From an uncultured Sutterella sp. (GTDB taxonomy: Bacteria > Pseudomonadota > Gammaproteobacteria > Burkholderiales > Burkholderiaceae_F), in the NCBI GenBank assembly GCA_905198475.1, contig CAJKCQ010000060.1:1-12916 (forward strand): DNA of 12,916 nucleotides. The letters run 5' to 3'. Below the pieces are notes generated by a model, which made no database searches, had not been told where the DNA came from, and saw only the letters and a list, made by a program, of their open reading frames with translations. Of the stretch, positions 6,957 through 12,916 are shown piece after piece (positions within the stretch are counted from its first letter, which is position 1; every line of letters begins with the position of its first letter). The position numbers were made by a program, and so were the translations under genes.

Positions 6957-7300
6957 GGAAAGTCTCCTGAAAAACTGGTGGTTGATCGACGGGCTTCTTC
7001 GGCCCATCAAATCAAGGCGCATTTTTGAATGCCGGAGCTTCAAAGGTCAGGGGGGGGTAACCCTTACAACAGTAAATATCCAGAAGAAACATTGTGTTGA
7101 GTGAATTGGTCGATGTATCTTCGGCGCAACAAGGGAAAATCGCAAAAATGTGAGGGAAGACGCGGAGACCAATCGCGCAGATGCGAATGAGAATTGAGCA
7201 TTAAATACTGAGGAAGGTGAGAAAAAAAGACGAGTACTTTTGTTTTCAACGCAATGGATTGATTATTTCGACTATGCATTACATTGAAGTTTTCTGCAGC
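6957..7300 (-). promoter_or_regulatory. Long AT-rich porin upstream region
   Basis: The part at about 7060-7300 is visibly AT-rich against the GC-rich surroundings, as expected for the regulatory region of a highly expressed outer-membrane protein gene. On the minus strand it contains several AT-rich hexamers. I could not find a convincing -35/-10 pair, so no transcription start is proposed. The frame at 7064-7279 (minus, 71 codons) shows no recognisable protein features and I do not call it a gene. A run of eight G (eight C on the porin sense strand) lies at 7050-7057. The porin ribosome binding site is AGGAG about 8 bases before 6956. Confidence 0.5.
7050..7057 (-). repeat. Homopolymer tract, (G)8 on plus / (C)8 on porin sense strand
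   Basis: Eight consecutive G residues, flanked by A and T, lie about 94 bp upstream of the porin start codon. Immediately beside it is GGGTAACCC, which overlaps the run and is palindromic. Such tracts are prone to slipped-strand length change. Confidence 0.9.
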
Positions 7301-7494
7301 AGCTCGGCCGGAACGGCCTTTCTCCGTCGCCGGACGGGGCCGTCTCGTCAGGTGAGCCTAAGGGTGTGAGCGCCGCTCAATCGCTCCATGCATCGGCGGC
7401 GGAGCCGGCGGCTTCCGGTTGCGTCGTCGGGAGCGCGATGTTCAATTTCTGCAATCCGCATTCATGCCTGAGGCGGCCGTCAAAGCGCCCGTAC

Positions 7495-7609
7495 GGTGTC
7501 CCAGATGCGCGTCGGGCGCTCCGCCGGGTGAAAAACCGGAGGGACGCCCGCAGAATCGGTCAAAAGCGTTGCGGAAGCGCCGCAGATGAGGGCGCCCGGA
7601 GGTCAGTGC
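7495..7609 (+). ncRNA. Possible degenerate cobalamin-riboswitch-like element
   Basis: On the plus strand a CCGG-GTGAAAAA-CCGG hairpin (7524-7539) is followed directly by a GGGACGCCCGCAG segment. About 40 bases later comes GCCCGGAG-GTCAG (7594-7606). The order and wording resemble the P4/L4, P5 and closing J6/3 segments of cobalamin riboswitches (compare the GGTGaAAnnCC, CCCGC and GnCnGGAGnnC consensus). The GGGAA element is not intact and the ACTGT element is absent. No plus-strand gene follows, because the minus-strand SNF2 gene ends inside the element. Treat this as a resemblance from memory, possibly a relic or chance. The DNA at 7301-7490 shows only a small GGCCGGAACGGCC hairpin (7306-7318). 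Confidence 0.2.
7562..7584 (-). terminator. Weak terminator-like hairpin after the SNF2 gene
   Basis: Read on the minus strand, TGCGG pairs with CCGCA around five bases, and TTTT follows four bases later. The hairpin begins about 20 bases past the SNF2 stop. The stem is short and the T-run is displaced, so efficiency is doubtful. Confidence 0.25.
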
Positions 7610-10600
7610 TTCGAGAGCGTGAAGATCGACTTGATCTCCTCGTCGGTGAGGTCGCCGATCCAGGATTCGCCGACGCCGACGGCGAGGTCCGCGAGCTCGC
7701 GCTTTTTCTTCAGCATCTCGTTCACCTTCTCTTCGAACGTGCCCGCGGTGATGAAGCGGTAGACCACGACGTCGCGCCGCTGCCCGATGCGCCACGCGCG
7801 GTCGGAGGCTTGGTCTTCCACCGCCGGATTCCACCAGAGGTCGTAGTGGATCACGGCCGAGGCCGCGGTGAGGTTGAGGCCCGTGCCGCCCGCCTTGAGC
7901 GAGAGCACGAACACCTCCGCCTCGGGGTCGTTCTGGAAGGCGTCCACCATCTCCATGCGCTTCGCAGCCGGAACACCGCCGTGGAGGAACTCGGGGCGGC
8001 GCCCGGAGGCGGCCTCGATCCACTTGACGAGCCGTTCGCCCATCTCACGGAACTGCGTGAAGATGAGGGCCTTGCGGCCGGCCTGCCGGCAGCGGTGGAG
8101 GAGCTCCATCAAGGCTTCGGCCTTGCCCGAGTCGGGCTTCTCCGATTCCTCCTTGAGGAACTGCGACGGGGAGTTCGAGATCTGCTTGAGGTGCAGGATC
8201 ATGCGCAGGATCTGCCCGCGGCGGCTCATCCGGAGCTGCGAGGCGTTCGCAGTGCGTCCCGCCTCGTCGTAGGCCGCGGCGTCGGCGTCGAGGGTCTCGA
8301 GCGTCTCGAGGTTCTCCTTGAGGCAGGCCTCGTAGAGCGCGACCTGCTTGGGCGTCAGGGTCGTGAAGTAGTCCACGACGTTCTTTTCGGGCAGTTCGTC
8401 GAGAATGCCGGGGTCGGTCTTCACGCGGCGGAGCAGGAAGGGCGCCGTGATCCGCCGGAAGCGGTCGATCGCGCCGCGGTCGCGGTGCTCCTCGATCGGG
8501 TCCACGAATTCACGGCGGAACTGCGCGGGGGTGCCGAGGAGCCCCGGCTCGATGATCGAGAAGATCGACCAGTATTCGGAGAGCCGGTTCTCCACCGGCG
8601 TGCCGGTGAGCGCCACCACGGCCTCCGCGGGGAAGTCCTGCGCGGCGCGCGCCTGTCCGGTCTTGGAGTTCTTCACGGCCTGCGCCTCGTCGAGCACGAG
8701 AAGCTTGAAGGGCATGGCCGAGAGCTTCGCGAGTTCGCGCTTGAGCAGCCCGTAGGAGGTGATCAGGATGTCGGGGCGCTCGCCCCCGTCGCCGAGGTCG
8801 CGCTCCTTGCCGTGGAAGATCTTGGTCGTGAGGGACGGGGCGAAGCGCTCGATCTCGCGCTCCCAGTTGACGAGCAGCGACGCCGGGGCGGCGATCAGGA
8901 CCTTCCCGTCGTTGAGGACGGCGCGGTTCTTGAGCTCCAGGATCGCGGCGATCACCTGAACGGTCTTGCCCAGACCCATGTCGTCGGCGAGGAGTGACCC
9001 GAGGCCGATGAGCGAATTCTGCACGAGCCAGGAGTAGCCGCGGATCTGGTAGGGGCGCAGCACCGCATTGAGTCCGCGCGGGGGATCGAGCTCCTTGACG
9101 GCCGCGGACTGGCGGATGCGGGTGAGGAGCTCCTCCGTCGCCTCGACCGTGCGGCCGGCGATTTCGCCCGAAAGGAGCGCGCGGAGCTTCTCCCAGTTCG
9201 AGAGCGCCCGCTTGTGGGCGTCCATCCACTCCTCGATGAGGCGGTTGTAGTCCTCGCGGGTGAGGTGGAAGAAGACGCCTCCCGAGGTGAGAAGCTCTCC
9301 TTCGTTGTTGATCCGTTCGCGGAGCTCCTCGAGCGTGAGACGCTCGTCGCCGACGGCGATCTCCCACTTGAAGTCGGCGAGCGCGGCGGCGTTGAGCATG
9401 CCCTGCGTCGCGAGCCGGGCGCCGCGCTTCGGGGCCGGGTCCTTCATTTCGGCTGAAAGGACGAGCTTGGGCTTCTCGATCCGCTTCATCGAATCGGGGA
9501 GGTCGAACTCAAACCCGAAGGCCGAGAGGGCCGGAACGGCCGAGAAAAGGAAGAACTCCCACTGGCTTCTCGGCAGCCACGCGGGTTCGGCGTGGTCGCG
9601 CCCGAATTCGGAGAAGAGCGGGTGAGTGGAGGCGAGGATCCGGAGCGCCGCACGCACGCGCCGCTCGGGGTCAAGGCCCTTCGCCTCCCATTCGGGGAGC
9701 GTGAGGAGCGCCGCTGCTGCCTCGACGGACTTCTCTTCCCCGGCGGCGGAGCGGGGGATGAGGCCGAGCATCAGGCGCAGCGCTCCCTTTTCGAGCGCGC
9801 CCGTGATGCGAATGCGGCAGGGGAGCGTCGCCGCGGCGAGCGGGAGCCCGAGGAAGGCGGCGAGGACGTTCGAGAGGTCCGGGAGCGCCGGCGCGTCCGG
9901 GGCGAAGCCTTCGCCCGTCAAGACGTTCCTCACGCGCCGGCCGATCAGACGGCGGCTCACCTCGCGGTTCTTTTCCGAGGCGTTGCGCACGAGGGCGGTG
10001 GTGAGGAGCGTCAGCGCTGCAAAGACCGCGCTCTGCGGCGTGCTCTTCGGGCCCGCGGCTTGGGCGAACGTGATCTCGCCCGCGGCCGGTTCGCCCGCCA
10101 AGGCGGCAAACGGTTGGGCGAGGACCGCCGTCGCTTCGGAGACCATCCGGGCGACCTCCGGCACGTGCAGGGTCGGCACCCAGAAGACGCGGAAGCCGTC
10201 GGCTTCGGCGCCCGAAGGGTTGGGGAGGAGAAGAGGCACGGGAACGGGCATCACGGCGCCCGCGGCGACGAGTTCCGCCGCGGTGAGGGCGAGCGCATGC
10301 CAGAGCGCGAAGACGGGCGGGTAGGCGAGGAGCTCCCGGCGGGTGAGGGCGAGGATGGCGGCGAGGAAGTTGTCGAAGTCCACCGACACGCGCGCGGGTG
10401 CGGCCGCGGGGTTCACCGGGTCGGGGACGATGAAGGCGACGCTCGGGCGCAGGCGCTTCGTGACGCCCGCGCGGAGCCCGAGCCCCGGGACGGGCTCGCG
10501 CAGTCGCACGTCGACCTCCTTCTCGATGAACTTCGACCACTTCGGGTTCGCCGTCACCGCCGGGTTCTTTTCCTGACGGAGTTCGCGGCGCGCGAGGGCC

Positions 10601-11511
10601 GAGACGGATTCATTGGCCGCATGGGCGGCCGCGCGCACCACCGTCTGCAGGAATTCGCGCGCGTCGGGGTCTCCGAAGGCGCACCAGGAGCGCTTCGCCT
10701 CCACCGCGGAGAGGCCCGTCGCGGGGAGCGCGTCTACAAGGGTCGTGCCCAAGGGCGGGCAGAGGCCGGGCGACCAAAGCCGCAGGCGCTGCACTTCGCC
10801 CTCGAGGTCCATTTCGGGGAGTCCGAGCGGCCGGATGCCGGACGCCTGGTTCTTGATCACTTCCGTGAAGTCGGCGTATTCGAAGGGGCCCGAGAGCGGC
10901 TCGTCGAGCTGCCGCACGGGATCCGGGTGGTCGTCGGGAGCCCGGGCGCCTTCGGGGGCGGCGCCTTCGGGAGCGGCCGATTCGCGGCCGCCGAGGAGCA
11001 TCTTCTCGGCGCCCTTGGCGAAGTCGAGCCCGATGAAGCGGAACCAACGGCCGGGCTCCGTCTCAAGCTCTTCGATGAAGGCGGCGATGAGGAGCGCGCA
11101 TTCGCTCGCCATCATGCCGGGGTCGAACTCCACCGCGCCCTTGGTGCGCAGAAACACGTCTTCGCCCGAGGCGCGCACGGCGTCGTTCAAGGCGGGCGGG
11201 AGATCCCCCGCGGCGAGGCAGGGCACGAGCCCGGGCGTCTTCGCGGCCTGCTCGAGGATCTTCGAGAGCGAGGGCGAGGCGGCCGGATAGAAGTGGAGCG
11301 CGAGCGTGTAGGGCTTCCCGCGGGAGTTGGTGAGCGAAAGCCGCACCGTGCGCGAGGTCGCGTCCCAGGTGAGGCGCTTCTGCTTGAGTCCGTGCAGACG
11401 CTCCTGCGCCGCGATCCGGATTCCCGGAGATGTGTATTGAGGAAAGTGCTCGGAGAAGGTCTCAAACCACTCCGCGCACTCCCAGCTGCTGCCGCTCGTG
11501 AAGCTCTGCAT
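7603..11511 (-). CDS. SNF2/Swi2-family DEAD-like ATPase (helicase-like), large
   Basis: This 1302-residue ATP-driven double-stranded-DNA translocase is expected to remodel protein-DNA or nucleic-acid complexes in the cytoplasm. The C-terminal 500 or so residues hold the whole SNF2 motor. Walker A DDMGLGKT is at 843-850, motif II DEAQ at 941-944, motif III LTGTP at 968-972, motif IV near 1148-1153 (ALIFTQ), motif V GGTGLNL near 1208-1214, and motif VI QASDRAWRIGQ at 1234-1244 with both arginines. Motif II reads DEAQ instead of the eukaryotic DEAH, common in bacterial SNF2 proteins. Residues 1-800 contain no zinc-knuckle SWIM pattern and no domain I can name. An acidic low-complexity linker with a duplicated APEGA lies near 180-190. 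The start at 11511 has GGAG 6 bases upstream. A TAAAAT -10-like box lies at 11607-11612 (minus) without a clear -35. The length is intact, with no frameshift visible. Its cellular role cannot be read from its neighbours. Confidence 0.9.
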   Translation of the reverse strand: MQSFTSGSSWECAEWFETFSEHFPQYTSPGIRIAAQERLHGLKQKRLTWDATSRTVRLSLTNSRGKPYTLALHFYPAASPSLSKILEQAAKTPGLVPCLAAGDLPPALNDAVRASGEDVFLRTKGAVEFDPGMMASECALLIAAFIEELETEPGRWFRFIGLDFAKGAEKMLLGGRESAAPEGAAPEGARAPDDHPDPVRQLDEPLSGPFEYADFTEVIKNQASGIRPLGLPEMDLEGEVQRLRLWSPGLCPPLGTTLVDALPATGLSAVEAKRSWCAFGDPDAREFLQTVVRAAAHAANESVSALARRELRQEKNPAVTANPKWSKFIEKEVDVRLREPVPGLGLRAGVTKRLRPSVAFIVPDPVNPAAAPARVSVDFDNFLAAILALTRRELLAYPPVFALWHALALTAAELVAAGAVMPVPVPLLLPNPSGAEADGFRVFWVPTLHVPEVARMVSEATAVLAQPFAALAGEPAAGEITFAQAAGPKSTPQSAVFAALTLLTTALVRNASEKNREVSRRLIGRRVRNVLTGEGFAPDAPALPDLSNVLAAFLGLPLAAATLPCRIRITGALEKGALRLMLGLIPRSAAGEEKSVEAAAALLTLPEWEAKGLDPERRVRAALRILASTHPLFSEFGRDHAEPAWLPRSQWEFFLFSAVPALSAFGFEFDLPDSMKRIEKPKLVLSAEMKDPAPKRGARLATQGMLNAAALADFKWEIAVGDERLTLEELRERINNEGELLTSGGVFFHLTREDYNRLIEEWMDAHKRALSNWEKLRALLSGEIAGRTVEATEELLTRIRQSAAVKELDPPRGLNAVLRPYQIRGYSWLVQNSLIGLGSLLADDMGLGKTVQVIAAILELKNRAVLNDGKVLIAAPASLLVNWEREIERFAPSLTTKIFHGKERDLGDGGERPDILITSYGLLKRELAKLSAMPFKLLVLDEAQAVKNSKTGQARAAQDFPAEAVVALTGTPVENRLSEYWSIFSIIEPGLLGTPAQFRREFVDPIEEHRDRGAIDRFRRITAPFLLRRVKTDPGILDELPEKNVVDYFTTLTPKQVALYEACLKENLETLETLDADAAAYDEAGRTANASQLRMSRRGQILRMILHLKQISNSPSQFLKEESEKPDSGKAEALMELLHRCRQAGRKALIFTQFREMGERLVKWIEAASGRRPEFLHGGVPAAKRMEMVDAFQNDPEAEVFVLSLKAGGTGLNLTAASAVIHYDLWWNPAVEDQASDRAWRIGQRRDVVVYRFITAGTFEEKVNEMLKKKRELADLAVGVGESWIGDLTDEEIKSIFTLSKH
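10945..10974. repeat. Two 15-bp tandem copies inside the SNF2 gene
   Basis: GGCGCCTTCGGG recurs with a 15-bp period (starting at 10945 and 10960). It encodes a doubled APEGA pentapeptide in a flexible linker of the SNF2 protein. Copy number could vary in frame without breaking the gene. Confidence 0.8.
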
Positions 11512-11670
11512 GTGCCGCTCCAGCTGAATGTCGCCGATGTGTCCGAGCCCTGAGGTCTGAGGGGTGCGCGGATACGGGGCGCACGAGGGATCAGGGCAAA
11601 GGCTTGATTTTACCTATGAAAGGTGTCTTTCGCTTTTGGAACATGTTTCAGCCGGGATTTCAGATGGCTC

Positions 11671-12772
11671 TTAGAAGGCGCCCGCCCCCTTGACGCGCGC
11701 GAGGAGCACGCGCAGCAGATAGAGCATGAAGGCCGAGATCGCCACGCAGAGGAAGGCGGCGACCATCGCAACCGAGGCCGAGCCCTGCTCGAACTCGTTC
11801 ACGATGAAGGTGGAGATCACGAGGACGTCCGGGGGCGAAATGAGCGAGGCGGCGACGAGCTCGCGCAGCACGATGATGAAGATCCTGGATCACGCCCGCG
11901 GCGATGAGCGGGAGCGTGACGCGCCGGAAGACGAAGGCGGGCGACCCGCCCGCAACCCGGCCCGCCTCTTCGAGCGATGGGCTCATCTGCATCCAGGCCG
12001 AAGAGACGTACTGGATCGAGTAGGGCAGATAGAGGATCACGTAGACCAACACCATGAAGCCGATCGTGTTGTAGAGCGGCGCATAGGCGTAGATCCGGTT
12101 CCAGAAGAGCGTGAGGCCGATCGCGAGGACGATGCTCGGGAGCATCTCGGGAATGAGCGCCGTCGCCTCGACGAAGCGCCCGACGCGGCCCGTGCGTCGC
12201 ACGAGGAGGACCACCGCTGTGCCGAGCACGCTCGCGATCAAGCCCGCCGCGAGCGCGAGCCCGAGGGAGTTGGTGAAGGCCGACAAGCCTTCGACGTCCT
12301 CTGAGAAGAGCTCGACGTAGTGATTGACGGTGAAGTTTCCCCAGGCGAGGCCGTAGCCGCGGATCTTGATGAGGCTCGTCGCGAGAACGGAGAACCAGGG
12401 AACAAGGATCGAGAGGAAGAGCACGAAGGCGATGTAGCCTCCGGCCGCCCGGCGCGCCCAGGTCGAGAGGCGCCACTTCGCAGCCCGCGAGCCCTTGGCG
12501 CCCACGAGCCGGAAGGAGCGGCTTGCCGTGATCGAGCTCTGCAGCATCCACATCACCATGCAGATCGTGATGAGGACGAGGGAGAGCGTGGCGGCCGGCG
12601 CAAAGTCGACCGGTGCGGTGGTGGCGTAGGCGTGGATCTTCGTCGTGAAGACGTCGAACCCGATGCGCCGCCCCAGGGTCGAGGGCGTGCCGTATTCGGC
12701 GAGGGTCTTCACGAAGACGAGGAGCATCGCGATCGCATAGTTCCCGGTGACCAAAAGATAGGCCTCGTGCAA
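11671..12772 (-). pseudogene. FbpB/AfuB-like ABC transporter permease, 5'-truncated and frameshifted
   Basis: This is the remnant of an inner-membrane permease of the two-domain kind that imports ferric iron or small organic ions with a periplasmic binding protein and an ATPase. It begins inside the end of the first permease domain (LLVFVKTLAEYGTP), so that domain's EAA loop and earlier helices are missing. The second domain is present with its ATPase-contact loop EEAGRVAGGSPAFVFRR and following TLPL. Just after GVIQ, near 11885-11890, the frame changes. The family-like continuation IFIIVLRELVAASLI up to a natural end (VKGAGAF) at 11671 is in another frame. The shift equals one extra base or two or five missing ones. 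Two residues usually present here (a GW-like pair) are absent, which favours a five-base loss. Without the shift correction, the reading runs on to 11660. The 5' break abuts an insertion-element-like end. Upstream of it in frame there are only nonsense residues and a stop. Substrate is unknown. Confidence 0.85.
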
Positions 12773-12831
12773 GCCCCGTCCTTCAGGGCGAGGTTAGCGA
12801 GGCCGGAATGTTAGTGAGATAATCTATTCTC
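12772..12831 (+). mobile_element. Probable left end of an IS200/IS605-type element
   Basis: An imperfect hairpin (12772-12797) has the form AAGCCCCGTCC-TTCA-GGGCGAGGTT, with one C-A mismatch and G-U pairs. It resembles subterminal hairpins at the ends of TnpB-bearing elements. It sits exactly where the permease coding sequence stops making sense, about 12757-12772. After it come GATAAT (12818-12823) and then the TnpB start. These elements insert without target duplication, so none is expected. The precise end is not determined. Confidence 0.5.
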
Positions 12832-12916
12832 ATGAAGACCACTACTCCCACCTGCATTCTGGAGCTGCCGTTGGTTGTGGGCGACGAAGAGGAACGTCGT
12901 CTGCGCACGACCTTCG
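12832..12916 (+). CDS. tnpB: N-terminus of probable TnpB (IS200/IS605 family RNA-guided nuclease), 3' partial
   Basis: Only 28 codons are in the window. The frame opens with MKTTTPTCILELPLV and continues VGDEEERRLRTTF at the edge. TnpB proteins typically open with a short beta strand, an acidic EE(R)RRL helix and then an F-x-x-G-x-x-L/Y-N segment; the last lies beyond the window. If correct, the full protein would be a RuvC-fold nuclease that uses an RNA made from the element's right end. The identification rests on this short stretch and on the adjacent hairpin plus disrupted permease. No ribosome binding site is visible; a GATAAT box lies only 9 bases upstream, which could mean a leaderless message. 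Confidence 0.5.
   Translation, partial: MKTTTPTCILELPLVVGDEEERRLRTTF

Noticed and set aside
5640..7028. 462-codon plus-strand frame opposite the porin
   Set aside because: The minus-strand porin has a signal peptide, ribosome binding site and terminal phenylalanine; the opposing frame has none of these.
7064..7279. 71-codon minus-strand frame in the porin upstream region
   Set aside because: No ribosome binding site or domain was seen, and it lies in AT-rich regulatory DNA.
7304..7330. GGCCGGAACGGCC hairpin as a terminator
   Set aside because: The trailing TTT on the plus strand follows no gene, and on the minus strand no T-run follows.
7366..8997. 543-codon plus-strand frame opposite the SNF2 motor
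   Set aside because: The opposite strand encodes every SNF2 motif; this frame is low-complexity R/G/E/V-rich.
9592..11553. 653-codon plus-strand frame opposite the SNF2 N-terminal region
   Set aside because: The same antisense artefact. I considered whether it could be the true gene because the sense N-terminus is unrecognised, but the sense frame is continuous with the motor and starts with a ribosome binding site.
11595..11640. Promoter for the SNF2 gene around TAAAAT (minus)
   Set aside because: The -10-like box is decent but no -35-like sequence is found at normal spacing, so it is only mentioned in the gene entry.

Overview
The window is GC-rich DNA with one conspicuous AT-rich island at about 7060-7300. 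Dense long antisense reading frames lie opposite almost every gene, as expected of high-GC coding DNA. The Neisseria/Burkholderia-type Gram-negative porin, the ICE-type (SXT/TOL, PFL_4697) conjugation genes and overall codon use suggest a betaproteobacterium. A gut Burkholderiales lineage such as Sutterellaceae would fit, but this placement is an inference.

Layout, left to right. (1) 1-2446, plus strand: the end of an integrative-conjugative-element module, with a TraD-type coupling ATPase (5' end outside the window) joined by an ATGA overlap to a DUF4400/PFL_4697-family membrane protein. (2) 2447-2806: a gene-free gap with a 56-bp near-perfect palindrome and a plausible promoter. (3) 2807-3925, plus: a stand-alone MetE C-terminal-type (YxjG-like) methyltransferase with all four zinc ligands, followed by a terminator-like hairpin. 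(4) 4214-5557, plus: a HAD subfamily IB phosphatase and a GNAT acetyltransferase of the diamine/thialysine type, closed by a strong terminator. (5) 5817-6956, minus: an outer-membrane porin with its own terminator and a long AT-rich upstream region carrying a run of eight G:C pairs. (6) 7603-11511, minus: a 1302-residue SNF2-family ATPase with an unrecognised N-terminal half. (7) 11671-12772, minus: the 3' remnant of an FbpB/AfuB-like double-domain ABC permease, frameshifted near its end and cut off at its 5' side next to (8) 12832-12916, plus: the first 28 codons of a probable IS200/IS605-type TnpB, preceded by an element-end-like hairpin.

The genes do not form one pathway. They read as the edge of a mobile element, a row of housekeeping or accessory genes, and a transporter gene destroyed by an insertion and a frameshift. 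I see no tRNA, rRNA or CRISPR array. The most useful leads are the doubly broken permease beside the insertion element, the large palindrome beside the conjugation module, the homopolymer tract upstream of the porin, and a cobalamin-riboswitch-like stretch (low confidence) that has no gene behind it.
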